A stretch of DNA of 32,226 bases from Pseudomonas sp. 6D_7.1_Bac1 (GCF_025465945.1 NZ_JANLNW010000068.1:1-32226); one strand, 5' to 3'; numbered from the stretch's first letter, positions 1-8,190 are shown. Numbers and translations are program-made. The notes: generated by a model from the sequence alone, not told the origin.

Positions 1-6
1 AGAAAG

Positions 7-31
7 AGCCGCGTTTATACGCGGCTTTTTT
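7..31 (+). terminator. Rho-independent terminator
   Basis: A perfect 7-bp stem AGCCGCG/CGCGGCT closes a 6-nt loop and is followed by a run of T. The U-tract side faces right, so it best ends a plus-strand gene lying left of the window. The A-rich left flank means it could also stop the minus-strand Fsr gene. Confidence 0.8.
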
Positions 32-68
32 GTGCCTGAAAGAATCACCGGCCTCACCACCGAACTAC

Positions 69-158
69 TGTGGGAGCGGGCTTGCTCGCGAAGACGGATC
101 GACATTCACCATTGATGTCGACTGACAGACCGCTTTCGCGAGCAAGCCCGCTCCCACA
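69..158. repeat. REP doublet (REPIN-like), GTGGG ends outward
   Basis: Two 24-nt arms at 69-92 and 135-158 are exact reverse complements, each containing the GTGGGAGCGGGCTTGCTCGC type core, separated by 42 nt. This is the typical Pseudomonas REP/REPIN form, which RAYT transposases are known to mobilise in trans. It sits between the terminator at 7-31 and the 3' end of the Fsr gene, a usual intergenic location. Confidence 0.9.
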
Positions 159-174
159 TTAGATTTGTGTAGGG

Positions 175-1392
175 TCAGATCTTTTTGGTCCTTGGCAAAA
201 AGATCGCCAACACCCCGAACAACGGCAGGAACGAACACAGCATGTACACGTATTCAATGCCGTGAATGTCCGCCAGATGCCCCAGCAGCGCCGCACCAAT
301 CCCGCCAAAACCGAACATCAGACCGAAGAACACCCCGGCAATCATCCCAACATTTCCCGGTACCAGTTCCTGCGCGTAGACCACAATCGCCGAGAATGCC
401 GAGGCCAGGATGAAGCCAATCACCACGCTCACGATGCTGGTCCAGAACAGATCGACGTGAGGCAGGATCAAGGTGAACGGTGCAACGCCGAGGATCGAGA
501 ACCAGATCACCGCCTTACGGCCGATCTTGTCGCCAATCGGCCCACCAAAAAAAGTCCCCGCCGCGACAGCCCCGAGAAACAGGAACAGGTGCAGCTGTGA
601 ACTCGCCACCGACAGGTCGAACTTCTCAATCAGGTAGAAGGTGAAATAACTGGTGAGGCTCGCCATGTAGAAATACTTGGAGAACACCAGCAATCCGAGT
701 ACCACCAAGGCGCTGATCACCCTGCCCTTCGACAACCCGTGAGTTGCCACCTGGCCTTGCTTGAGCTTGAACAGGCTCAAGTGGTTGGCGTACCAACGGC
801 TGATGCCATACAACACCACCAACGCAAACACTGCGAACAAACCGAACCAGGCGACGTTGCCCTGGCCGAACGGAATGATGATCGCCGCCGCCAGCAGCGG
901 CCCGAACGCCGAGCCGGCGTTACCCCCGACCTGAAAGGTCGATTGCGCCAGGCCAAAACGCCCGCCCGAGGCCAACCGCGCCACGCGAGACGCTTCCGGG
1001 TGAAAGGTCGAAGAGCCGATCCCGATCAACCCCGCCGCCAACAGAATCAATGGAAAACTGCCGACCTGAGACATCATCAGAATACCGATCAAGGTGCAGA
1101 TCATCCCTGCCGGCAACAGATACGGCTTGGGATGGCGATCGGTGTAGTAACCGACCCACGGCTGCAACAGCGATGCCGTGAGCTGAAAGGTCAAGGTGAT
1201 CAGGCCAACCTGTGTGAAGGTCAGCCCGTAATTGGCCTTGAGCATCGGGTAGATCGACGGCAGCACCGACTGAATCAGGTCGTTGATCAAATGCGCCAGC
1301 GCCACTGCGCCGATGATTCGCATGACCAACGGGCTGCTTTGCGAAGTCGCAGGGGCCGGCGATACGGCAGTTTGAGCGTTACTGGTAGCCAT
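175..1392 (-). CDS. fsr: MFS transporter, fosmidomycin resistance (Fsr) type
   Basis: An inner-membrane major facilitator of about 405 residues, close to the roughly 406 of E. coli Fsr, which exports fosmidomycin and other compounds by proton antiport. The protein is hydrophobic throughout, with alternating helices. It has the MFS loop signatures GYYTDRHPKP after helix 2 and GDKIGRK in the second half, as expected for a duplicated 6+6 fold. The N-terminus HLINDLIQSVLPSIYP resembles the Fsr family start. The chosen ATG begins MATSNAQT. In-frame ATGs at 1404 and 1446 are possible, and none has a strong ribosome binding site. It is divergent from the chemoreceptor gene. The natural substrate is unknown; drug export is inferred from family only. 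Confidence 0.85.
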   Translation of the reverse strand: MATSNAQTAVSPAPATSQSSPLVMRIIGAVALAHLINDLIQSVLPSIYPMLKANYGLTFTQVGLITLTFQLTASLLQPWVGYYTDRHPKPYLLPAGMICTLIGILMMSQVGSFPLILLAAGLIGIGSSTFHPEASRVARLASGGRFGLAQSTFQVGGNAGSAFGPLLAAAIIIPFGQGNVAWFGLFAVFALVVLYGISRWYANHLSLFKLKQGQVATHGLSKGRVISALVVLGLLVFSKYFYMASLTSYFTFYLIEKFDLSVASSQLHLFLFLGAVAAGTFFGGPIGDKIGRKAVIWFSILGVAPFTLILPHVDLFWTSIVSVVIGFILASAFSAIVVYAQELVPGNVGMIAGVFFGLMFGFGGIGAALLGHLADIHGIEYVYMLCSFLPLFGVLAIFLPRTKKI

Positions 1393-1724
1393 GAGAGTGT
1401 CCATACAACGGAAGTGAGCGCACTTGCAGGTGCGCCAATGTGCCATTTTTCAGTGCAGCAATGCCATCCCCTTAGCCTGCTAACGACCTCTAAATAATCA
1501 ACCGTCAAGTAATAGCGCAAAGCCATGGTCTGAATCTTGCCTTACTTATCCGCTTCAACGCGGCCCCTTACAAAGGGGATCGAGAATGGGAAGTTTCACT
1601 ACAGCGCCGGTCCTACATGACCCGTCGAGGTGAACTTTCGAGGCCTTTTATGAGGGCACGGGTTGCGGTCATATCGCCGCGACCGCACGCCAATGGTGCG
1701 TGGTGCCCAGAGGAGTAGTCGGGC
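1393..1724. other. Divergent intergenic region, fsr / chemoreceptor
   Basis: These 332 bases hold no convincing gene. I see two inverted repeats: a perfect 6-bp one with a 3-nt loop at 1564-1578 (CCCCTT/AAGGGG), and a 7-bp one at 1664-1687 (TGCGGTC/GACCGCA) in the leader of the chemoreceptor. A purine-rich ribosome binding site (agaggag, near 1710) precedes the chemoreceptor ATG. I could not assign a confident -10/-35 pair or a sigma-28 promoter. Confidence 0.5.
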
Positions 1725-3782
1725 ATGCAGGCTTTTCTGGCACCGGGGATTGGACTGCTTGGGCGTTTCGGTTTCGCCCGCAAGTTTCAGTTGTTGTTTC
1801 TGCTGTTTATCCTGCCGCTGGCGGGCAGCCTGTGGATGATTGGCCTGGATTACCGCGACAAACTCACCCTGATCGCAGGCGAGCGTGCCGGCGTGCACCA
1901 GTTGTTGGCCCTCGATGCGCTGGACAACCTGCTCGCCGCCCAACGTGACCGCGCCGCCCGCTGGCGCGCCACTGAAACCAATCGCCAGCCAACACCGGCC
2001 ACCGTCGCCGCGATGGCCGCATTCGATGCGGTGCAGCCTGCACTGAATCAAGCCGTCAACGATCTGGGCCATGCACTGACAACCGAAGGGGCCGAGGCCG
2101 ACACCCTCAGTCGCTATCAAACCCTGCAAACCGCACTCAATGGTCTGGACTCGAAAAGCCTGAGCAGCGTTGGTTGGTGGCCGGATGGCTATGAGCGCTT
2201 CACTGCGGCCCTCAGCGCGCTGCAAGCACTGCGCGAACAGATCGCCATGGACAACCGCCTGACACTGGCTCCGTGGCTGGAAACGTACTTGCTGACGCAG
2301 ATCTCGACCCAGCACGCACCGGACCTGATCGAACGGGTCGGTCGCCTCGCCAGCATCGGCCAGGCATCGGTGGTGTCCGGACAATTCTCGCTGCAAAGCC
2401 GCTTGCAACTGCGCGACCTGCGCAGCCGTATTGGCGATGCCCGCGAGCAGTTGATCAAGACCGGCAGCTTGCTCGAAGCACGGTTGCCAAGTGCGTTGCA
2501 GGCCTGGGCCGGGCAATACCACGACAGCCTCAAGCATCTGGACGCCGGGTTGAAAGGGCTGGATGACGGCATGTTCGGCGCCAGCATCACGCTCAAACCG
2601 GAAGACTTCGAGCGCAACCTCGACGCCCTCCTCACTGACCTCGCCTCGCTGCGTCAGCAATCACTGGTGTCACTGGATCAGCGCCTGGACTACTACCACG
2701 GCTCAGCCATTCGCCAGTTCATTCTGGTGGCGAGCGTCCTCGGTTGCCTGCTGCTCGCCGCGCTATATTTGTTCATCTGCTTGCAAGCCTCGATCCGCCG
2801 CAGTGCCAGCGGCATCACGCTGCTGGCCGAAGCCCTGCGCGATGGCAACTTGAGCCTGCAAGTGCCGGTACACGGTCGCGATGAACTGGCAGCGATCAGC
2901 ACTGCACTCAACGTTGCGGTGGTGCAACTGCGCACCAGCCTGCTGGGGGTCGATCACGAAACCCTGCAACTGAGCAACGCGGTGCGAGCCCTCAATACTC
3001 ACGCCAGCGGTGCACTGGGCGAAGTCGAAGCCCAACAGTTGCAGATCAGCCAGATCGCCGCCGCGGCCACGCAGCTCGCCGCAACCTCGCAAGGGGTCGC
3101 CCAGAGTTGCGAACAGGCCTCAGGCAGCGCTCAGCAGACCCAGCGCATAGCCGCCGAGAGCAGCCGCGACAGTCAACGCACCACGGCGAGCATTCAGCAG
3201 CTCAACCAGCGACTGAACGACACCGCCGCCGCCCTGGGCCGAGTCAGCGAACAAGGGCAGCAGATTCAACTGGTGGTGGACACCATTCGCGGCGTTGCCG
3301 AGCAGACCAATCTGCTGGCGCTCAATGCCGCCATTGAAGCGGCCCGTGCAGGTGAACAAGGTCGAGGTTTTGCGGTAGTCGCTGATGAAGTGCGCAGCCT
3401 GTCGCAACGTACCCAGTCCTCCACCGCGCAGATCGCCGGCACCGTCGACAGCCTGCGCAGCACCGTCAACGAAGCCGTGAGTTTGATGGAAGCTGCCTGC
3501 GACCAGGCCCAAACTGACGCGCAAGCGGTCACCGGTCTCGGTGAACGCCTGGGGGAAATCGCCAGCGCGGTGCAAAGCGTCACCGATACCCTGGCGCAAA
3601 TCGCCACTGCGGTTGAAGAGCAAGCCAGCACCGCCGATGAGGTCAGTGGCAACATCCAGCAGGTCGATCAGGCCGCCGTACGCCTGCTCGAAGGGGCACG
3701 GGCGGTGAACCTGGCGGCGGACACCTTGAGTTCGGGCAGCAGGGCGTTGAGCGAGAATACCGGGCGGTTTCAGCTGGGTTGA
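1725..3782 (+). CDS. Methyl-accepting chemotaxis protein (transmembrane)
   Basis: A 685-residue chemoreceptor that would signal through CheW/CheA to the flagellar motor or a related pathway. Residues about 20-42 form the first membrane helix. A large helical periplasmic region follows to about 328, then a second membrane helix at about 329-354, a HAMP linker to about 408 and the cytoplasmic coiled-coil signalling domain. The conserved hairpin tip, with EQTNLLALNAAIEAARAGEQ, starts at Glu526. The roughly 290-residue sensor part is larger than a simple four-helix bundle and may be a two-module helical domain; its ligand cannot be read from sequence. The start is supported by a ribosome binding site 8-14 bases upstream. 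It appears monocistronic. Confidence 0.93.
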   Translation: MQAFLAPGIGLLGRFGFARKFQLLFLLFILPLAGSLWMIGLDYRDKLTLIAGERAGVHQLLALDALDNLLAAQRDRAARWRATETNRQPTPATVAAMAAFDAVQPALNQAVNDLGHALTTEGAEADTLSRYQTLQTALNGLDSKSLSSVGWWPDGYERFTAALSALQALREQIAMDNRLTLAPWLETYLLTQISTQHAPDLIERVGRLASIGQASVVSGQFSLQSRLQLRDLRSRIGDAREQLIKTGSLLEARLPSALQAWAGQYHDSLKHLDAGLKGLDDGMFGASITLKPEDFERNLDALLTDLASLRQQSLVSLDQRLDYYHGSAIRQFILVASVLGCLLLAALYLFICLQASIRRSASGITLLAEALRDGNLSLQVPVHGRDELAAISTALNVAVVQLRTSLLGVDHETLQLSNAVRALNTHASGALGEVEAQQLQISQIAAAATQLAATSQGVAQSCEQASGSAQQTQRIAAESSRDSQRTTASIQQLNQRLNDTAAALGRVSEQGQQIQLVVDTIRGVAEQTNLLALNAAIEAARAGEQGRGFAVVADEVRSLSQRTQSSTAQIAGTVDSLRSTVNEAVSLMEAACDQAQTDAQAVTGLGERLGEIASAVQSVTDTLAQIATAVEEQASTADEVSGNIQQVDQAAVRLLEGARAVNLAADTLSSGSRALSENTGRFQLG

Positions 3783-3858
3783 AGCGGCAAACTCATCCGT
3801 TTTTGCGGGTCAGGTCGATAAGCGGTTGAAAGCGTAGAGAAATATTTTAGATTTACGC

Positions 3859-3887
3859 TTGACACATCATCGTTACGAGCCAATAAT
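3859..3887 (+). promoter_or_regulatory. Sigma-70 promoter of the tRNA-Met gene
   Basis: A perfect -35 box TTGACA (3859-3864) and an AATAAT -10 box (3882-3887) are separated by 17 bp. The -10 lies 11 bp before the mature tRNA start. Confidence 0.75.
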
Positions 3888-3898
3888 GCGCGCCACTT

Positions 3899-3975
3899 GG
3901 CTACATAGCTCAGTTGGTTAGAGCATAGCATTCATAATGCTGGGGTCCGGGGTTCAAGTCCCTGTGTAGCCACCA
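3899..3975 (+). tRNA. tRNA-Met (CAT), elongator
   Basis: The 77-nt cloverleaf includes an encoded CCA end. The acceptor stem is GGCTACA/TGTAGCC, the anticodon stem AGCAT/ATGCT encloses the loop TTCATAA with anticodon CAT, and the T arm has the GTTCAAG form. The body matches E. coli elongator tRNA-Met (GGCTACG start, TAGCTCAGTTGGTTAGAGCA D arm) rather than the initiator or the lysidine-modified tRNA-Ile2, which begins GGCCCC. It is an isolated single-tRNA unit with its own promoter and terminator. Confidence 0.95.
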
Positions 3976-3981
3976 AGTACT

Positions 3982-4015
3982 AAAAACGGCTTACCGAAAG
4001 GTAGGCCGTTTTTTT
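3982..4015 (+). terminator. Rho-independent terminator of tRNA-Met
   Basis: A 10-bp stem ACGGCTTACC/GGTAGGCCGT with one G-U pair closes a GAAA (GNRA) tetraloop and is followed by seven T. The A-run on the left lets it also act on the opposite strand against the hydrolase gene. Confidence 0.88.
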
Positions 4016-4098
4016 ATGCCTGAAGAAAAGTGCCTGGTCCACCGCCGGCCCACATCGCGATGTGAGCCGCAGTGTTCATCACGCGCCGAGGCGTTCGA

Positions 4099-5202
4099 CT
4101 ATATCGTGGGCAATGCAGACAACGCCTTTTCCCATATCTGCCGGGTGCGAACCCAGACCATTTCCTGCCAGTCACTGTCGGCGGGATAGAACTGCTCAAG
4201 AAGATTCAACTTGATCTCGCGCCCCACTGCATCACTCGGATCACCGTGCAGGTGCAGCCAGTGATCGTCGCGCAGATGAGCATGCACCGCTTCTCCCGGG
4301 TAGGTGCCGCACTCAATGACAAACGGCATCAGGCGCACCTGCGGCAACGCATCGAGCAGCGCCTGTGAGGTGTAGCCGGTAGCTGTGGCGGCAATCCCGG
4401 TTTCACTCTGGGTCTGCGCGCCGGTCTGTATGGTGTAGAGCCACGGACCGTAAATGGACTGCGCCTGTTCCAGTGCCGGGTAGGCCTCTTGGGTAACGGT
4501 CAACAACATCGGATGGCCGTACTCTCCCGCGCCGGAGTGCAGGTCGAAACACATGGCGACCTCGGCCTGAGAAAGATGCGCCGCAATGATCTGATGCAAC
4601 GTCCGGTTCGACCAACTCGGCGCCAGCCCGCCGTAAAACAGACCATCGGGATGGCTGTGCTGACCGCCCTCGACAATCGACATCACTGCCGGCCAGCCAT
4701 GCTCGCTTAACTGTGCGGCGAGCAAGGCATCGGCGCGATCACGCTCCGGGCCCTGCAACTGGCTGAAGGTATAAATCTCGTTCAACGCCGCATAGGCCTG
4801 ATTGTCGGGCAGCGGGCGTTCGAAGTTCAGGTGGTTGCGGTTCAGGTCGATGTTGTCTTCATTAACGCGACGCAACCACGCCGTACCCCAAGGGTTGATC
4901 AAGTGGATCATCACTACCGCGACGTCGGCGGGCAGTGGGCGTTTGCCGAACTCGTTCAGCCAGTTGATCTGGCACTCCGAACCGTAGAAACCCTCAACCC
5001 CGTGGGTACCGCTCAACATCACCAGCAGACGCTTTGCGTCGGGGTTGCCGAGCACCGCCACGTCAGTGCTCAGGGGCTCGCCGAACGGCCCTTTGAGTGG
5101 ATGCGGGTATTCGGTCAACCGGGCGCCGGCTGCGGTCGCTGCCGCCAGAAACTGTTCACGCTGTGTGCGGTAACCTGGCTGCGTTGGGAACTCGGTCTGC
5201 AT
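4099..5202 (-). CDS. DUF2817 family M14-like zinc hydrolase
   Basis: A 367-residue protein of the DUF2817 group, related to M14 zinc carboxypeptidases and aspartoacylases. Candidate zinc ligands are His67 and Glu70 in SGTHGVEGF (an HxxE motif) and His222 in FDLHSG. The segment IDLNRNH near 119-124 matches the substrate-binding region of M14 enzymes. There is no signal peptide, so it should be cytoplasmic. The family is predicted to hydrolyse an amide or peptide bond, and the substrate is not known. It is divergent from the gamma-glutamyltransferase gene with about 190 bp between the starts, so a shared control region for peptide or amino acid use is possible but unproven. Confidence 0.85.
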   Translation of the reverse strand: MQTEFPTQPGYRTQREQFLAAATAAGARLTEYPHPLKGPFGEPLSTDVAVLGNPDAKRLLVMLSGTHGVEGFYGSECQINWLNEFGKRPLPADVAVVMIHLINPWGTAWLRRVNEDNIDLNRNHLNFERPLPDNQAYAALNEIYTFSQLQGPERDRADALLAAQLSEHGWPAVMSIVEGGQHSHPDGLFYGGLAPSWSNRTLHQIIAAHLSQAEVAMCFDLHSGAGEYGHPMLLTVTQEAYPALEQAQSIYGPWLYTIQTGAQTQSETGIAATATGYTSQALLDALPQVRLMPFVIECGTYPGEAVHAHLRDDHWLHLHGDPSDAVGREIKLNLLEQFYPADSDWQEMVWVRTRQIWEKALSALPTI

Positions 5203-5392
5203 GTCGGCCTCTTGTTGTTATTGGCTTGTTATTAGCGAAGATCTCGCGCCCCCGACCCTACAGAAAAACCCTGCGCTGAAGAAGGGAAAAAGTACCCATC
5301 CATCGATCAACCTGCGCAAGACCAGCGTTGCAGCTGACGCCTTTGGCCGATACAGTCCGCCGATCGTTTATCCCACGGATGGAGTGTTCCAC

Positions 5393-7237
5393 GTGTTCCC
5401 AGCCTTCCATTTGAGCCGCTACCGCCTGGCGACCCTCTCGCTGATAGCCACCGCGCTGACCCTCGCTGCCTGCAACACCCCACCCTCTTTGCCGTCCGCG
5501 AGTGCCTTGCCGGTGGCCCCGGAAATCGCCTCGGGGTATCGCACCGACCTGCACACTCAATACGCCTCCAGGCATATGGCCGCAGCCGCCAATCCGCTGG
5601 CAGCCGCTGCCGGGCGGGAGATGCTGCGCCAGGGCGGTTCGGCAATCGATGCCGCCATCGCCATGCAAGCGGTGCTGACGCTGGTTGAGCCACAATCCTC
5701 GGGGATCGGTGGCGGCGCGTTGATCGTACTCTGGGACGGCAAGGCGGTGCGCACCTACGACGGCCGTGAAACCGCACCCGCCGGTGCGACTGAAAAACTC
5801 TTCCTGCAAGCCGACGGCAAACCCATGCCGTTCACCGAGGCGCAGATAGGTGGTCGCTCGGTCGCCACACCGGGTGTATTGAGCGCACTGGAGTTGGCCC
5901 ATCAGAAGCACGGTCGCCTGCCATGGGCGACGTTGTTCGAGCCGGCCATTGCCCTGGCGGAAAAGGGCTTTGCGATTTCGCCACGCCTGCACACGATGAT
6001 TGCCTCCGACCCGTTCCTGCCACGCTCGCCCGACATGGCCGCGTACTTCCTGAATGCCGATGGCAACCCGAAAGCCGTGGGCACGCTGCTGAAAAATCCG
6101 GCCCTGGCCAAGGTCCTCAAACGCATCGCCACAGAAGGCCCGAGTGCGCTGTATCAAGGTCCGGTTGCGCAGGAGATCGTCGCCAAGGTTCAGGGCAATA
6201 CCAACCCCGGCAGCCTGTCGCTGAACGACCTCAAAGGCTACAGCGCCAAAGAGCGCGCCCCGCTGTGCACCGACTACAAGCGCTGGCAAGTCTGTGGTAT
6301 GCCACCGCCATCCTCGGGCGGGATCGCCGTGGCACAGATCCTCGGCACCTTGCAGGCGCTCGAAAGCCGCGACAGTCGCTTCGCTCTGGCGCCATTGAGC
6401 CCCATCAAGACCAACAAACCGGCAGGCATCGAACCGGCACCTGAAGCCGTGCACCTGATTGCCGAGGCCGAGCGCCTGGCGTACGCCGACCGCGCGCAGT
6501 ACGTCGCCGACTCGGACTTCGTGCCGGTTCCGGTCGCCGGACTGGTCTCCCCTGCCTACCTGGCCAGCCGTGCAACCTTGATCGGTGAGCGCAGCATGGG
6601 CAGCGCCAAACCTGGCACTCCTCCGGGCATTCAGGTGGCCTACGCCCCTGACCGCTCGCCACTGCGGATCTCCACCTCGCAAGTGGTTGCCGTCGACGAT
6701 CAGGGCGGCGCGGTGTCGATGACCACCACTGTTGAAGCTGCCTTCGGCTCGCACCTGATGGTGCAGGGTTTCATGCTCAACAATCAGATGACCGACTTCT
6801 CGTTCATCCCCGAAGAAAACGGCCAACCCGTGGCCAACCGCGTCGAACCCGGCAAACGCCCGCGCTCGTCCATGGCACCGACGCTGATCTTCGATCGCCA
6901 CAGCGGTGAGCTGGTCGCGACGGTCGGCTCGCCCGGCGGTTCGCAAATCATTGAATACGTCGCCAAGTCAGTGGTCGGCATGCTCGACTGGAACCTCGAC
7001 CCGCAAGCCGCCATCAGCCTGCCCAACTTCGGCAGCCGCAACGGCCCGACCGAACTGGAGCAAGGTCAGTTCAGCCCGGCGCTGATCCAGGCCCTCAAGG
7101 ACAAAGGGCATGCGGTCAATGAAATCGACATGACCAGCGGCACCCAGGCCATCGTTCGAGTGCGTGATGCGCAGGGCAAAGCCTCTTGGGCTGGTGGAGC
7201 GGACCCACGGCGTGAAGGCGAGGCGTTGGGAGATTGA
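5393..7237 (+). CDS. ggt: Gamma-glutamyltransferase (lipoprotein form)
   Basis: About 614 residues, an Ntn-hydrolase that transfers or hydrolyses gamma-glutamyl groups of glutathione and related compounds in the periplasm. The precursor is expected to self-cleave before Thr428 (context RISTSQVVAVD), giving large and small subunits. Other family marks are SSGIGGGALIVLWD, PPPSSGGIAVAQ, NNQMTDFS, KRPRSSMAPTL and GSPGGSQIIEYV. I chose the GTG at 5393 because GGATGGAG lies 8 nt upstream. This start gives a hydrophobic segment ending in a lipobox, LTLAAC, with Cys near residue 27, so the enzyme is probably lipid-anchored. The reading frame is open upstream to 5201, but that would overlap the start of the divergent gene. 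Confidence 0.92.
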   Translation: MFPAFHLSRYRLATLSLIATALTLAACNTPPSLPSASALPVAPEIASGYRTDLHTQYASRHMAAAANPLAAAAGREMLRQGGSAIDAAIAMQAVLTLVEPQSSGIGGGALIVLWDGKAVRTYDGRETAPAGATEKLFLQADGKPMPFTEAQIGGRSVATPGVLSALELAHQKHGRLPWATLFEPAIALAEKGFAISPRLHTMIASDPFLPRSPDMAAYFLNADGNPKAVGTLLKNPALAKVLKRIATEGPSALYQGPVAQEIVAKVQGNTNPGSLSLNDLKGYSAKERAPLCTDYKRWQVCGMPPPSSGGIAVAQILGTLQALESRDSRFALAPLSPIKTNKPAGIEPAPEAVHLIAEAERLAYADRAQYVADSDFVPVPVAGLVSPAYLASRATLIGERSMGSAKPGTPPGIQVAYAPDRSPLRISTSQVVAVDDQGGAVSMTTTVEAAFGSHLMVQGFMLNNQMTDFSFIPEENGQPVANRVEPGKRPRSSMAPTLIFDRHSGELVATVGSPGGSQIIEYVAKSVVGMLDWNLDPQAAISLPNFGSRNGPTELEQGQFSPALIQALKDKGHAVNEIDMTSGTQAIVRVRDAQGKASWAGGADPRREGEALGD

Positions 7238-7254
7238 TCGGGAATGGAAACACG

Positions 7255-7285
7255 AAAGGGCTTACCGCGAGGTAGGCCCTTTTTT
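7255..7285 (+). terminator. Rho-independent terminator of ggt
   Basis: The stem AAAGGGCTTACC/GGTAGGCCCTTT, with one G-U pair, closes a GCGA (GNRA) tetraloop and ends in a T run, 17 bases after the ggt stop. It shares the CTTACC-GNRA-GGTAGG core with the tRNA-Met terminator. Confidence 0.9.
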
Positions 7286-7368
7286 ATGGGCAAAGGCTCT
7301 GGATCATCCCGCGCCCCAGTCTTTACCTGACATTCATGGGCTCGGCCAGCGCATAAGATCTTCCATGC

Positions 7369-7429
7369 TCGACAAGTCCGTACATCGCTTCTTATTTTCG
7401 CAGCCTTGCAACAGTCCCACCACGGGACT
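7369..7429 (+). promoter_or_regulatory. Candidate higBA promoter and operator
   Basis: A TCGACA -35-like box (7369-7374) and TATTTT -10-like box (7393-7398) are 18 bp apart. Just downstream is a perfect 6-bp inverted repeat AGTCCC-ACCAC-GGGACT (7413-7429), placed where a HigA repressor could block transcription. HigA autoregulation is known for the family; this site is inferred. Confidence 0.45.
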
Positions 7430-7440
7430 AGGATCGCCTC

Positions 7441-7743
7441 ATGAGAATTATCGCTATCAGTCACATAAAAGGATTTTGGGAAAGATTCCCTGACTCAGAG
7501 CAGTCATTCCTCGCCTGGATTGACGAAGCAAAAAACGCGAACTGGGCAACCCCTGCGGATATCAAGGCCCATTTTGGCAGCGCCAGTATTCTCAAGAGCC
7601 GTAGAGTCGTGTTCAACATCAAGGGCAACGACTATCGACTTGTCGTCGCTGTGGCCTACCGCTTCGGGGCCGTTTACATAAAGTTTGTCGGCCCCCACGA
7701 GCAGTACGACGCTATCGACGCCGATACCGTTGAAATGGAGTAA
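7441..7743 (+). CDS. higB: HigB-family mRNA interferase toxin
   Basis: A 100-residue protein matching the HigB toxin family (RelE-like fold), which cleaves mRNA on the ribosome. Features are the N-terminal MRIIAISHIKGFWERFP, the WATPADIKAHFGSASIL segment and the basic KSRRVVFNIKGNDYRLVVAV core. The C-terminal strand YIKFVGPHEQYDAID is typical of the family. A ribosome binding site (ctagga, 7427-7432) lies 8 nt before the ATG. It precedes the antitoxin gene by 3 nt; toxin-first order is the rule for HigBA. Full length and intact. Confidence 0.9.
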   Translation: MRIIAISHIKGFWERFPDSEQSFLAWIDEAKNANWATPADIKAHFGSASILKSRRVVFNIKGNDYRLVVAVAYRFGAVYIKFVGPHEQYDAIDADTVEME

Positions 7744-7746
7744 CCC

Positions 7747-8118
7747 ATGAATATTCGTCCGATTCACACCGAACAGGACTACCGTGCGGCCCTCAAGGAA
7801 GTGTCTGCGCTATTTGACAACGAACCTGAACCGGGCACGCCTGAAGGTGACTACTTCGACGTCATGATCACCCTCATTCAGGCCTACGAAGCGAAGCAGT
7901 TTCCGGTTGACCTGCCCAACCCGATAGATGCAATCAAATTTCGCATGGAACAGTCGGGCTTGTCTGCCGCTGACCTGGCGCCAGCCATTGGCCGGACAAA
8001 CCGGGTGTATGAGGTGCTCAACGGCAAACGTGCATTGACGCTGCCGATGATCTGGAAACTTCATGAGCTGTTCGGGATTCCGGCAGAGAGCCTGATCAAA
8101 CCCGTCAGAGGCATTTGA
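7747..8118 (+). CDS. higA: HigA-family antitoxin, HTH regulator
   Basis: A 123-residue partner of the upstream toxin. Residues about 60-115 form a Xre-type helix-turn-helix (AIKFRMEQSGLSAADLAPAI, then GRTNRVYEVLNGKRALTLPM), and the acidic N-terminal half is likely to hold the toxin-neutralising surface. The family binds HigB and represses its own operon. The gene starts 3 nt after the higB stop with a GGAG site inside the end of higB, so translation is probably coupled. The stop is followed by only about 70 nt before the convergent TOBE-protein gene. Confidence 0.9.
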   Translation: MNIRPIHTEQDYRAALKEVSALFDNEPEPGTPEGDYFDVMITLIQAYEAKQFPVDLPNPIDAIKFRMEQSGLSAADLAPAIGRTNRVYEVLNGKRALTLPMIWKLHELFGIPAESLIKPVRGI

Positions 8119-8190
8119 CCGATTGCGCCGCTCCGAGAATCTGACAGCAACGCAGAGGTGGGCCTGGCCCGCCCCTGCTCGCCACTGATA

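Noticed and set aside
1501..1530. TCAAGT...GCC resembling a sigma-28 (FliA) promoter for the chemoreceptor
   Set aside because: The spacing and the -10 element (GCCATGGT instead of GCCGATAA) do not fit the consensus.
3899..3975. tRNA-Ile2 (CAT anticodon read after lysidine modification) or initiator tRNA
   Set aside because: The acceptor stem GGCTACA/TGTAGCC and the D arm match elongator tRNA-Met, and the first base pair is a normal G-C rather than the mismatch of an initiator.
4014..4098. A 21-codon minus-strand frame (MNTAAHIAMWAGG...) and a 14-bp palindrome CACATCGCGATGTG at 4051-4064, next to tRNA-Met
   Set aside because: The frame is very short and has no ribosome binding site. No second copy of the tRNA 3' end or integrase was seen, so an attachment site or remnant is not supported. 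The palindrome is the only structured element.
5258..6946. Long antisense open frame of 562 codons opposite ggt, and similar long frames opposite mksB and the MCE gene
   Set aside because: High-GC codon bias commonly leaves open antisense frames. They have no protein-like composition or domain, while the opposite strand encodes clear enzymes.
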